Shown in pieces: positions 32,082 to 40,361 of a stretch of DNA of 64,000 nucleotides; position 1 is the stretch's first letter, and the number at the start of each line of letters is the position of its first letter. Source of the DNA: Halomonas lysinitropha (lineage in GTDB: Bacteria; Pseudomonadota; Gammaproteobacteria; Pseudomonadales; Halomonadaceae); the NCBI RefSeq assembly GCF_902500215.1, contig NZ_CABVOU010000027.1:367406-431405 (forward strand). The letters are read 5' to 3'. The position numbers and the translations under genes were made by a program. Below the pieces are notes generated by a model, which saw nothing but the letters and a program-made list of their open reading frames with translations, did no database searches and had not been told where the DNA came from.

Positions 32082-34383
32082 CCAGGGTCTCTCTGATTTT
32101 CTTGAGCAGGGCGACGGGACGATAGGGCTTGCCCAGGAAGCGAACCCCTTCATCCAGCCTGCCATTGTGCACGATGGCATTCTCGGTATAGCCCGAGGTG
32201 TAGATCACCTTGAGGTCGGGTTTGCGCTTCAGGGCGGCAATGGCCAGCTCTCTCCCGGTCATGCCTCCCGGCATCATGACATCGGTAAAGAGAAGGTCGA
32301 TGGCAGTGTCAGCGGCGAGAATCGCCAGGGCGCCGGGGCCATCCTTTGCCTGGCGCGCACCATAGCCTGCCGCCTCGAGCTGCGCCACGACATACTCCCT
32401 GACCGCGATATCGTCCTCGACCACCAGCAAGGTCTCGCGGCCCGTCAGGTTCGTCTCTTCGTGCGGCGCGACTCTGGGCTCCGCGGCCGCTTGCCGGATA
32501 CGCGGCAAGTAAAGCTTGATGGTGGTACCTTCCCCCTCCGCCGAGTAGAGGTTGACATGACCAGCGGACTGCTTGAGGAAACCGAAGACCATGCTGAGCC
32601 CTAGTCCCGTCCCCTTGCCCTTCTCCTTGGTGGTGAAGAAAGGCTCGAAGACCCGGCTCCGGATAGCCTCCTGAATCCCCGTGCCGGTATCGCTGACCGC
32701 GATGCAGACATAGTCGCCCGGCGCCAGCTCCAGATGACCGTCGGCATAGTGCGACGACAGCGACACGTTGCGGGTCTCGATGGTCAGGTACCCGCCATTT
32801 GGCATGGCATCCCGGGCGTTGATGGAGAGGTTGAGGATCGCACTCTCGAGCTGGAAAGGGTCGATATCGGCCGACCAGAGGTCCTGGCCCAGATGGAAAC
32901 TCATCTCGACCTGCTCTCCCAGGGTTCGCCTCAGCAGCTCGGTCAACCCGCGGATCAGGCGATTGATATCGGTAGCTTGCGGGTCCAGGGCCTGGCGTCG
33001 GGCGAAGGCGAGGAGGCGCTGAGTGAGGTCGGCACCCCGCTGGGCGCTCTCGGCGACGGCCCGGGCAAGGGGACTGAGTCGGACGTCGTTCGCCAATGCC
33101 TCGCAGAGCAGGTCGGCATTGCCCATTATCACCGTCAGCAGGTTGTTGAAGTCGTGGGCCATGCCGCCGGTCAGGTGGCCGATGGCCTCCATGCGTTGCG
33201 CCTCCTGAAGCTGCGCCTCGAGGCGTTTCTTCTCGGTGACGGTACGAAAGTAGACCGCCAGGCCTTCCTCTACGGGGTAGGCATTGACGTCGAACCACTG
33301 GGCCAGGGGTCCGTAGAAGAAGGTGAAGTGTTTCGCTTCACCGAATCCGGCGGCGGCGTGATAGCAGGTCCAGGCCTCGCTCTCCCTGGCCTCGGGAAAT
33401 TCCTCCCAGACGTTGCGGCCCAGGAGCTCGTCGGCGGATCGTTCCAGCACACATTCCGCCTGGTGATTGAGGTAGGAAAAATTCCAGTCCTCATCGAGCA
33501 GGAAGAAGGCGTCGCTCATGTTCTCGAGACTTCGGGTCAGCCGCTGGGCCAGCGACTGCTGCCGTGCTTCCGCCTCGCGCTGGGCGGTGATGTCCTCGAT
33601 CACGGCGACCAGGCTGAGGATGGAGCCATGCATATCGCGCTGGGCGGAGACACTGTTGCGGCACCAAAGGACTTTGCCACTGCGATCGAGCATGCGTTTC
33701 TCGATGATAAAGCCGTTGGCATCGCCGGCCAAGAGAGAGCCGAGCTTGTCCAGATTGGCCTGCCTGTCGTCGGGATGCGTCAGGGTCAGGAAGTCGGTGG
33801 ACCTCAGTGCCTCTTCCGAGTAGCCCAGCATGTCGCAGAAGGCTCGGTTTGCGTACAGAAAGCGGCCCTGGGTGTCGGCCTTGACGATCCCGGTGGCGGC
33901 CTCGGCAAAGAGACGACGCCAACGCGCCTCACTGTTGCGGGAGAGATCCAGCTGATACTGGTGGTAGCGCTCGATCTCGCGGCATTCGGTGATGTCATGT
34001 ACCACCGAGAGCACCGAGGCGACGTGGCCCCGATCATCGAGCTGGATGGAGTTGTGCCATTCGCATTCGACCACGACGCCTTCCCGGGTCAGGTTGCGAT
34101 TGGTGGAGACATGCTGCGGCGCGGTGCCGAGGAGAAGCTGCTGGACGACCTTGGCAACGGACTCGGCATCATCGGGATGGACGAAGGCGAAGTCACGGTG
34201 ATGCAGCCCGATGACCGCTTCCGCCGGCCAGCCGAACAGGGTCTCGGCATGTCTCGACCAGCGTGTGATGCGAAAGTCACTGTCCCACTCGATTACCGCC
34301 AAGGGCAGGTTGTCGAGATGGAAGCTGAGCAGCTCATGGGCCTGATGAGCGCTGTGGCCACGTGTTCCGGGATCATCGCGCAT
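32071..34383 (-). CDS. PAS-rich hybrid histidine kinase
   Basis: A 770-residue soluble kinase: three PAS domains (about 20-140, 145-270, 275-390), a dimerisation domain with the phospho-histidine in GGMAHDFNNLLTVIMGN, a HATPase domain (NLSINARDAMPNGG, DTGTGI, GTGLGLSMVFGF) and a C-terminal REC domain (LLFTDVMMPGG). There is no transmembrane segment, so it senses an internal signal, possibly redox or light through PAS. CGGAGAT lies eight bases before the ATG. It lies 60 bases after ynjD on the same strand and overlaps the EAL gene by 11 bases, so it may be part of a longer transcript. Confidence 0.9.
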   Translation of the reverse strand: MRDDPGTRGHSAHQAHELLSFHLDNLPLAVIEWDSDFRITRWSRHAETLFGWPAEAVIGLHHRDFAFVHPDDAESVAKVVQQLLLGTAPQHVSTNRNLTREGVVVECEWHNSIQLDDRGHVASVLSVVHDITECREIERYHQYQLDLSRNSEARWRRLFAEAATGIVKADTQGRFLYANRAFCDMLGYSEEALRSTDFLTLTHPDDRQANLDKLGSLLAGDANGFIIEKRMLDRSGKVLWCRNSVSAQRDMHGSILSLVAVIEDITAQREAEARQQSLAQRLTRSLENMSDAFFLLDEDWNFSYLNHQAECVLERSADELLGRNVWEEFPEARESEAWTCYHAAAGFGEAKHFTFFYGPLAQWFDVNAYPVEEGLAVYFRTVTEKKRLEAQLQEAQRMEAIGHLTGGMAHDFNNLLTVIMGNADLLCEALANDVRLSPLARAVAESAQRGADLTQRLLAFARRQALDPQATDINRLIRGLTELLRRTLGEQVEMSFHLGQDLWSADIDPFQLESAILNLSINARDAMPNGGYLTIETRNVSLSSHYADGHLELAPGDYVCIAVSDTGTGIQEAIRSRVFEPFFTTKEKGKGTGLGLSMVFGFLKQSAGHVNLYSAEGEGTTIKLYLPRIRQAAAEPRVAPHEETNLTGRETLLVVEDDIAVREYVVAQLEAAGYGARQAKDGPGALAILAADTAIDLLFTDVMMPGGMTGRELAIAALKRKPDLKVIYTSGYTENAIVHNGRLDEGVRFLGKPYRPVALLKKIRETLDED

Positions 34384-34443
34384 CGTGTCGATCTCCGTGA
34401 GGGTCGGGCCTGCTCTTCACTATTGCGCAAGGCCTGGCGTGGA

Positions 34444-35079
34444 TCAATGATTCAGCTCGATCATTCGTCCGCCGGCATCCTCGGCGTCTTCCCGGTCGTG
34501 AGTGACCAGCAGGCTGGGCAGGCCGGCCTCGCGCAGGAGGTCGAAGACCAGCTGGCGCATCTCGTGGCGCAGATTCGTATCGAGCTTGGAGAAGGGTTCG
34601 TCGAGCAAGACGGCGCAAGGCGCCGACAGCAGCAGGCGCATCAGTGCCACCCGGGCCTTCTGGCCACCGGAGAGGGTGGCCGGGTCGCGGTCTGCGAAGC
34701 CGGCCAGGCCGATTTGCGCTAGCGCGCCCTCGACCCGCTGTGCCTTGTCAGCCACTGACCGAGGCAGGCCGAAGCGCAGGTTGCCCGCCACGGACAGGTG
34801 GGGGAATAGCAGCGGGTCCTGGAAGAGCAGTCCCATGCCGCGCTTCTCGGCGGGCAAGGGGCTGATGTCCTGTCCATCCAGCAGCACCTGGCCTCGAGCC
34901 TGAAAGTCGGGGGCCAGGAAGCCGGCGAGATAGGCCAGCAGGGTCGACTTGCCCGAGCCGGACGGGCCCATGACGGTGAGGACTTCACCGGGACCGATTT
35001 CGGCATCCAGCTCGAGCAGGACCTGGCTACCCAGGCTGATGCAGATGTCACGGAGTTCGAGGCGATGGGGGGCAGTCAT
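34444..35079 (-). CDS. ynjD: ABC transporter ATP-binding protein YnjD
   Basis: A 211-residue ABC ATPase: Walker A GPSGSGKST (about 38-46), Q-loop FQDPLLFPHL, signature LSGGQKARVAL, Walker B AVLLDEPFSKLD and switch LVTHDRED. Length matches E. coli YnjD. The start overlaps the permease stop as ATGA. With ynjC and ynjB it makes a complete importer. The substrate of YnjBCD is not established; thiamine- or iron-type relatives are known. Confidence 0.9.
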   Translation of the reverse strand: MTAPHRLELRDICISLGSQVLLELDAEIGPGEVLTVMGPSGSGKSTLLAYLAGFLAPDFQARGQVLLDGQDISPLPAEKRGMGLLFQDPLLFPHLSVAGNLRFGLPRSVADKAQRVEGALAQIGLAGFADRDPATLSGGQKARVALMRLLLSAPCAVLLDEPFSKLDTNLRHEMRQLVFDLLREAGLPSLLVTHDREDAEDAGGRMIELNH

Positions 35080-36758
35080 GGGGCTCCCTGCATGGCGCGG
35101 CGATTCGACCATAGCAACCTGGGCAGGCCGATGGCGACAATGAAGCCCACCAGCGGCAGGCAGGCCTGGACCAGTGCCCAGACGCCGATTATCCGGCGGT
35201 TGCCACCGGCGGCGAGCGATACGGCTTCGGTAGTTACTGTGGTGATGCGCCCGGCGCCCAGCAACTGGGTGGGCAGGTACTGACCGATGCTCACCGCCAG
35301 CCCCACGGCCAGGGCGGTGAGCATCGGGGCCAGCAGCATCGGCAGGCGGACGCGCCAGAAGGCCCGGTTGCGCGAGGCGCCCAGCGTCAGCGCCAGACGC
35401 GACCAGCGCGGGTCGAAGCGGCGGTAGGCCTCGGACAGCGACAGGAAGACATAGGGCAGCACGAACAGCAGGTGGCCGAAGATGACCAGGGCATGGGTCG
35501 GTCGAGTCCCGAACTGTTCCACCAGCACCACCAGGCCGAACAGGAAGGCGATCTGCGGCACGATCAGCGGCAGGTAGAGCAGCCACAGGGCCCGTGAGGG
35601 GTGCCGTTCGGTCCGCTGCTCGTTCTCCAGTGCTCCCAGCGCCAGGGTCACGGCGAGCAGGGTCGCGACCAGGGCGATCAGCGCCGTCGAGCCGATCGGT
35701 CCGGCGAGCGAGGGAAGGGCCTGAACCCAGTGAGCGCCGGTGAAGCTCTCCGGCAGGGCATCCGGAAAGCGCCAGAAGCCGGCCACGGAGTTGATCGTCA
35801 GGCCGGCGATGCCGATGAAGGCGGTTACGGAAGCCAGCAGTATCAGGCCCTTGCCGGCCAGTCGCAGGCCATTTTCGCCTCTCGTGCGTCCACCTCGCTC
35901 GATCCAGCACCCCATCAGCCTGGCCACGAGTCGTTCCAGACCCCACCAGATGGCCAGCGCCGTGGCGGTCACCCCGAGCTGCAGGATCCCCCCGGCCGAG
36001 GCCATGAAGCGTTTGTCCAGATCGGGGTCGCTGAACCAGGTGAGTATCGAGACGGCCAGCGTGGGTGGCAGGGTGGGGCCGAGGATCATCGCCACATCCA
36101 CGACCGATGAGGCGAAAGCGACCACCGCGAACACCGGCAGGCGGATGAGGGGGTAGAGTGACGGAGCGACCACCTTCCACCAGGCCAGGGTCGGGCGATA
36201 GCCCAGGGAGCGGGCCATGGCCACGCGGCGTTCGGGGTCGAGCTGGGATAGGGCCGCCAGGCTCATCAACAGCAGGAAGGGGATCTCCTTGATCACCAGC
36301 CCCGCGATCAGCGACAGCCCCCAGGGGTCCTGGACGATCAGCAGGTCCGGCGGACGCTCCCAGCCGGTCAGCCCCGGCGAGGTGAGACGCGCGATGAGCC
36401 CCGAGGGGGCGATCAGGAAGGCCAGGCCGAAGGCCGCGGCGGCATGAGGAATCGAGAGCAAAGGCGAGACCAGCCGTCGTACCCAGCGGTCGAATCGCTT
36501 GCCGCTCGCGGCGGCCAGGTAGAGAAACACGACCGCCAGCGACACGGCGGTGGCGATGAGTCCACTGGCGAGGCTGATGAGCGTCGAGCGCCAGATGCCG
36601 GGCTCGGCGAACAGGGCTCGCCAGGGGTCGAGCGACAGGCTCTCTCCTCCCAGTACCGGCAGGTAACCGAAGGCCGGCATCAGCGCCATGGCCAGGCCGG
36701 CCAGGATTGGCGCGACCAGCAGGATGACGATCAGCGCCGGCGCCAGACGAAGCAACAT
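35076..36758 (-). CDS. ynjC: ABC transporter permease YnjC (fused double permease)
   Basis: A 560-residue inner-membrane protein with about twelve hydrophobic segments and two BPD-type permease halves, each with an EAA-like loop (AMARSLGYRPTLAWWKVVAPSL in the first, LALTLGASRNRAFWRVRLPML in the second). Such fusions are typical of the FbpB/ThiP/YnjC group, where one polypeptide forms the whole channel. It overlaps ynjD by four bases and lies 46 bases after ynjB. Confidence 0.9.
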   Translation of the reverse strand: MLLRLAPALIVILLVAPILAGLAMALMPAFGYLPVLGGESLSLDPWRALFAEPGIWRSTLISLASGLIATAVSLAVVFLYLAAASGKRFDRWVRRLVSPLLSIPHAAAAFGLAFLIAPSGLIARLTSPGLTGWERPPDLLIVQDPWGLSLIAGLVIKEIPFLLLMSLAALSQLDPERRVAMARSLGYRPTLAWWKVVAPSLYPLIRLPVFAVVAFASSVVDVAMILGPTLPPTLAVSILTWFSDPDLDKRFMASAGGILQLGVTATALAIWWGLERLVARLMGCWIERGGRTRGENGLRLAGKGLILLASVTAFIGIAGLTINSVAGFWRFPDALPESFTGAHWVQALPSLAGPIGSTALIALVATLLAVTLALGALENEQRTERHPSRALWLLYLPLIVPQIAFLFGLVVLVEQFGTRPTHALVIFGHLLFVLPYVFLSLSEAYRRFDPRWSRLALTLGASRNRAFWRVRLPMLLAPMLTALAVGLAVSIGQYLPTQLLGAGRITTVTTEAVSLAAGGNRRIIGVWALVQACLPLVGFIVAIGLPRLLWSNRRAMQGAP

Positions 36759-36804
36759 TAGACGGGCCTCATCGCCGCAGCGCCCAGGGCGCTATTCCGC
36801 GCCA

Positions 36805-38040
36805 TCAGTTGCCGACGTAGCGGGCCTGCCAGGCGTCCTGCAGGGCCGTCATCCAGCTGGGATGCGGCTCGGGGAGCGTCTTTTGCAGAGCGCCCGCGGG
36901 CAGCATCGCCGGGTTGCTCTCGTCCAGGGTGAAGAGGGCTCGGCTCTCGTCATCGAGGCGGGTCACATCCAGCACGGTGCGATCCCCCCAGACGCCGAGG
37001 TCCTGCTTGTGTGCCTGAGCCTCGGGCGAGAGCAGGAAATCGGCGACCACCATGGCGCCGGCCTTGTGGGGCGAATTGTAGGGAATGGCCACGAAGTGAA
37101 CGTTGCCCAGGGTCCCCTCATCCAGCACGTAGCTGCGCGTGCTGGGCGGTAATTCATAGTCGGCCACCGCGGCGGCGGGCACCGAGGGATAAAAGGTGAA
37201 GGCCAGCGACAGCTCGCCGTCGCTCATCAGGCTGCGCATTTCGGGCCCGGTGGCGGGAAACTGGCGACCGCTGCGCCACAGATGGGGGTGAAGCGCATCC
37301 AGGTAGTCCCACAGCGGGGCAGTGACTGCCGTGAAGTCGCTCTCCTCGACCGGGGCGTAGAGCGCCTTGTCCTCATCGGTCAGTGCGATCAGCGCCTGCT
37401 TCAGGAAGGTGCTGCCGGTGAAGTCGGGTATCCGGGGGTAGGTGAAGCGCCCCGGATTGGCCTCGGCCCATTCCCGCAGGGAGTGGATATCCTGGGGGGG
37501 CGTCGCGATCTCCTGGCTATCCCCGCGGAGCTCATGGCTATCATAGTAGAAGGTGATCTGCGCCCGGCCCCAGGGCGATTCGTAACCCTCGGTGGGGAGG
37601 GTGAAGTCGGTGACCACCTCGGGATTTTGCTCGGGGTAGGTGAGTGCGAAATGCGGCAGCGCGTCGGCGAAGGGGCCGAACAGCAGGTCGTTGGCCTTCA
37701 TGGTGGCGAAGTTCTCGCCGTTGATCCAGACCAGGTCGACACTGCCGTCGTCGTCATTGTCGGCCTGCTTCTCCGCCAGCACCCGTGAGACCGCCTCCGC
37801 GGTATCCCCGATCTTGACGTGGGTGAGCGCAATGTCGAACTGCTCCTCGACTCGCTCGGCCACCCAGTCGATGTAGTCGTTGGTGCGCTGGTCGCCGGCC
37901 CAGGCGTACCAGTAAACGTTCTGGCCGCTGGCCTCGTCGAGCACGGCCGTCCAGTTGGTCGGATCGGGAGCCGCGGCGACAGGGCCGCAGAGCAGCAGGG
38001 CCGGTAGTAGGGTGGCGAGCCGAGGGGAGAAAGCGCGCAT
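36805..38040 (-). CDS. ynjB: ABC transporter substrate-binding protein YnjB
   Basis: A 411-residue periplasmic binding protein with a signal peptide ending at PVAAAPDP. Strong YnjB signatures are present: WYAWAGDQRTNDYIDWV, VDLVWINGENFATMK, YESPWGRAQITFYYD, TYPRIPDFTGSTFLKQ and GNVHFVAIPYNS. AAGGAA lies eight bases before the ATG at 38040. It follows a phosphotransferase gene by 56 bases on the same strand, and that gene has an ECF-type promoter, so the importer is likely ECF-controlled. The ligand is unknown. Confidence 0.9.
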   Translation of the reverse strand: MRAFSPRLATLLPALLLCGPVAAAPDPTNWTAVLDEASGQNVYWYAWAGDQRTNDYIDWVAERVEEQFDIALTHVKIGDTAEAVSRVLAEKQADNDDDGSVDLVWINGENFATMKANDLLFGPFADALPHFALTYPEQNPEVVTDFTLPTEGYESPWGRAQITFYYDSHELRGDSQEIATPPQDIHSLREWAEANPGRFTYPRIPDFTGSTFLKQALIALTDEDKALYAPVEESDFTAVTAPLWDYLDALHPHLWRSGRQFPATGPEMRSLMSDGELSLAFTFYPSVPAAAVADYELPPSTRSYVLDEGTLGNVHFVAIPYNSPHKAGAMVVADFLLSPEAQAHKQDLGVWGDRTVLDVTRLDDESRALFTLDESNPAMLPAGALQKTLPEPHPSWMTALQDAWQARYVGN

Positions 38041-38096
38041 CACTGGGTTCCTTTTCGTGAGGGGTGCCCTAAGGGGACAGTCGAGAGAAGCGTTGG

Positions 38097-39197
38097 CTAG
38101 TCCTGGCCATGGGGGGAGAGGAGGCGTGCCAGCACGCGACTCTCTTGCTGGACATGCTCGATAACGGGCACCGAAAGATAGTGGTCGACACGGTCGCGGA
38201 CATGGGCGATCAGCGCATCGTCGCTCAGCTCGGTCGACCAGTCTTCCCCCCTGGTCGAGGCATCGCGCTCGAGAAGATGACTGGCTCGCCACTTGGCACA
38301 CCAGGTCAGCGACCAGAGCCACATCGCGCGGCGACACGCCAGCAAGGTGGCGGTCTCGTCGGCAAAGCCCGTGGCGGACATCCAGTGACGATAGAAGGCG
38401 GCCACCTCCTGGGGTAGCAGTTCGGCCCGGCTTTGCAGATCCCAGGTGGTGGAGGTGTAGAGGCTGGCATGGGCCAGGTCGAAGCCCACCAGGCCGTAAC
38501 GGCATTTCTCCAGGTCCACCAGCACCGCGCGTCCGGAGTCGGTGACGAGGAAGTTCCCCGGGTGGGCATCGAAGCTGATCAGTCGAGGCTCGGCGCCAGC
38601 CCCGGGAGGCAGCCGTTCCGGGAGAGCGGCCAGCTCGGCCTCGATCAGCTGTCGGGCTTTGGTATTCAGCCCGGCCCTGTCGAGGAAGCCGGCCTGGTCC
38701 CTGACCTCCTCGAGCATCGCCGCCCAGGGGTCGGGGGGGGACTGCAGTGGTGGACGCACCTCGCTGTCGGGCACGTCCAGGACATGGAAGCTGGCCAGCG
38801 CCTCGGCGATATCGGGAAGATCCTCCGGGAGTTGCGCCGGGCGGCCCCGGATAGCGCTCACCAGCAGACCACCCCGCGGCAGCGCCGCGCTGGGCGGGAG
38901 GATACCGTGCAGGGAGGGGGCGTGACCGCCCTGGCTGGCGCGGTCGAAGCAGGCCGCCTGATAGTCGAGGTTGGCGGCAGGGTCGAGCTGCATCTGGCTC
39001 TGCTTGGGTAATCGTGCCACCCAGTCTATCTGTTCCCGCTCGAGCCACACATGGTGATGGGCCAGGCCGGTGTCGGCCATCGGTTGCATGGCCTGTATGC
39101 CCGCATCATATCCGGCGTTTCGCACGGCCTCGGCCAGAGGGTGGCAGAGATCTGCTCGGGACGGTGACGAGGCTTGGGAAAAGACGCTATCCGGCAT
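38097..39197 (-). CDS. APH/choline-kinase-like phosphotransferase
   Basis: A 366-residue protein kinase-like small-molecule phosphotransferase. The catalytic loop reads LISFDAHPGNFLV (Asp and Asn present; Ser replaces the usual His) and the metal motif is VLVDLEKCRYG. The adenine/hinge region is around LLVSAIRGRPAQL. Members phosphorylate hydroxyl groups of aminoglycosides, choline, ethanolamine or sugars. It is the first gene of a likely operon with ynjBCD, with a divergent ECF-type promoter 37 bases upstream. Its substrate may be the compound imported by YnjBCD; this is inference. Confidence 0.8.
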   Translation of the reverse strand: MPDSVFSQASSPSRADLCHPLAEAVRNAGYDAGIQAMQPMADTGLAHHHVWLEREQIDWVARLPKQSQMQLDPAANLDYQAACFDRASQGGHAPSLHGILPPSAALPRGGLLVSAIRGRPAQLPEDLPDIAEALASFHVLDVPDSEVRPPLQSPPDPWAAMLEEVRDQAGFLDRAGLNTKARQLIEAELAALPERLPPGAGAEPRLISFDAHPGNFLVTDSGRAVLVDLEKCRYGLVGFDLAHASLYTSTTWDLQSRAELLPQEVAAFYRHWMSATGFADETATLLACRRAMWLWSLTWCAKWRASHLLERDASTRGEDWSTELSDDALIAHVRDRVDHYLSVPVIEHVQQESRVLARLLSPHGQD

Positions 39198-39233
39198 GAC
39201 GTTCCTGGTTGTCTGGTCTATCGATCATTGATG

Positions 39234-39259
39234 GTCGCACGAGGCGGGTATTCCTTACA
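39234..39259 (-). promoter_or_regulatory. ECF-type promoter for the phosphotransferase-ynjBCD operon
   Basis: On the minus strand TGTAAGG (39259-39253), 15 bases, CGAC (39237-39234), 37 bases before the phosphotransferase start. It is divergent from the site at 39294. Confidence 0.75.
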
Positions 39260-39293
39260 TCGGCGTTGGTGCGCGGACGGTTTTCCCCACGAT

Positions 39294-39319
39294 TGTAAGC
39301 CTGGGCCGCGCGTGTCGAC
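39294..39319 (+). promoter_or_regulatory. ECF-type promoter for the EAEG cytochrome
   Basis: TGTAAGC (39294-39300), 15 bases, CGAC (39316-39319), about 78 bases before the cytochrome start. It is the only one of six with C in the last -35 position. Confidence 0.72.
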
Positions 39320-39397
39320 ACAACAAGAGCGCTGATACGCAAGAGTAGGGTCAGCGTACCCCCCATTTCCTGAACAATCACAACGAGGGTGAAAATC

Positions 39398-40129
39398 ATG
39401 TCACAGCATGACGATAAGCGTCGCAAGCTGCTGGGTCGCCTGAATCGGCAGCTGGCCTACACGGCTCCTTTGCTTGCCCTGGTGGCGGGAGGGGCCGTCC
39501 TTCAGGCCTCAGCAGGCGATGACGTGGCCGTTTCGAACTTTACCTCGCCCTCTGAGGCACCCCTGATGCTGGCCAGCAACCACGCCGAAGGCGCTGCCGA
39601 GGCGGAAGGTGAAGCGGAAGGTGAAGCAGAAGCCGAGGCAGAAGGCGAGGCAGAAGGCGAGGCAGAAGGCGAGGCAGAAGGCGAGGCAGAAGGCGAGGCA
39701 GAAGGTGAAGCGGAAGGTGAAGCGGAAGCCGAGGGTGGCTCCAGCGCCGCGGTGGCCAGGCCCGCTGGCTACTCGCCGGCCTACAGCGAGAGCGGCGATA
39801 ACCCCGAGGAGATGCTGGCTCGCGGCAAGGAGCTGTATTACGACACCTCCTTGAGCAGCAACGGCCTTTCCTGCGCGACTTGCCATGGTAGTGATGGTCA
39901 GGACATGGGCTACAATCCGACATTCGAACAGCCCTTCCCTCACCAGGTAGCGATGGCTTCCAACCAGTTCGGCATGTCCGAAGTGCATGCCGACGAGATG
40001 GTGCAGATCTGCATGGTCGCGCCGATGGCGTCCGAGCCGCTCGAGTGGGGCAGCGAGGAGCTGACGTCTCTGGCCGCCTATATGGTAGAGGTTCAGAAGC
40101 GCGTCGCCGGAGAGCCGCATGACCTCTGA
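39398..40129 (+). CDS. Exported c-type cytochrome with an EAEG-repeat tract
   Basis: A 243-residue protein. The N-terminus (DDKRRKLLGRLNRQLAYTAP, then LLALVAGGAVLQA) is a close relative of the leader of the small EAEG protein at 21525, including the linker EAPLMLASNHAEG. Nine EAEG units with two EAEA variants follow, then a class I-like cytochrome c domain with CATCH at C159-H163, a candidate axial Met (several in VAMASNQFGMSEV and ICMVAPMA) and C-terminal helix ELTSLAAYMVEVQKRV. It should act in the periplasm as an electron carrier. ATG 39398 fits GAGGGTG upstream better than GTG 39389. An ECF-type promoter precedes it and a terminator follows. Confidence 0.85.
   Translation: MSQHDDKRRKLLGRLNRQLAYTAPLLALVAGGAVLQASAGDDVAVSNFTSPSEAPLMLASNHAEGAAEAEGEAEGEAEAEAEGEAEGEAEGEAEGEAEGEAEGEAEGEAEAEGGSSAAVARPAGYSPAYSESGDNPEEMLARGKELYYDTSLSSNGLSCATCHGSDGQDMGYNPTFEQPFPHQVAMASNQFGMSEVHADEMVQICMVAPMASEPLEWGSEELTSLAAYMVEVQKRVAGEPHDL
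39599..39736 (+). repeat. 12-nt tandem repeat encoding EAEG in the cytochrome gene
   Basis: Nine units of GARGCNGARGGY and two EAEA variants. The central five are identical copies of GAGGCAGAAGGC. The repeat differs in codon choice from the one at 21726 while giving the same peptide, so selection acts on the protein rather than on recent DNA copying. Confidence 0.9.
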
Positions 40130-40186
40130 GCCCGGCTTGCGGCGCTGAGCGCGCTCACCTCCTCTCTATTCTCTCTGCCATCATCT

Positions 40187-40212
40187 CCGGACCCGCCATC
40201 TGGCGGGTCCGG
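40187..40212 (+). terminator. Terminator hairpin after the EAEG cytochrome
   Basis: CCGGACCCGCC and GGCGGGTCCGG form a perfect 11-pair stem with a four-base loop, followed by CTTCCT. It separates the cytochrome from the NfeD gene. Confidence 0.65.
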
Positions 40213-40361
40213 CTTCCTGCGGTGAGGGCCTCTTCTTACCTTGATACCGCAGGCGGGCTGTTGCCGCCCGCGGGTTCACTGCCTACGCTGATATCGGCAA
40301 TGACTGAACCACTGTCTCCCGATGAGGCTCTCGGGGAGACGAATCGCAGGGTAGGCTCGAG

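Noticed and set aside
35080..36180. N-terminal extension of YnjD
   Set aside because: It is an out-of-frame reading of ynjC; the ATGA overlap at 35076-35079 gives the normal YnjD length.
38041..39048. N-terminal extension of YnjB by more than 300 residues
   Set aside because: The extension is a shifted reading of the phosphotransferase gene; the signal peptide starting at 38040 with a ribosome site marks the true start.
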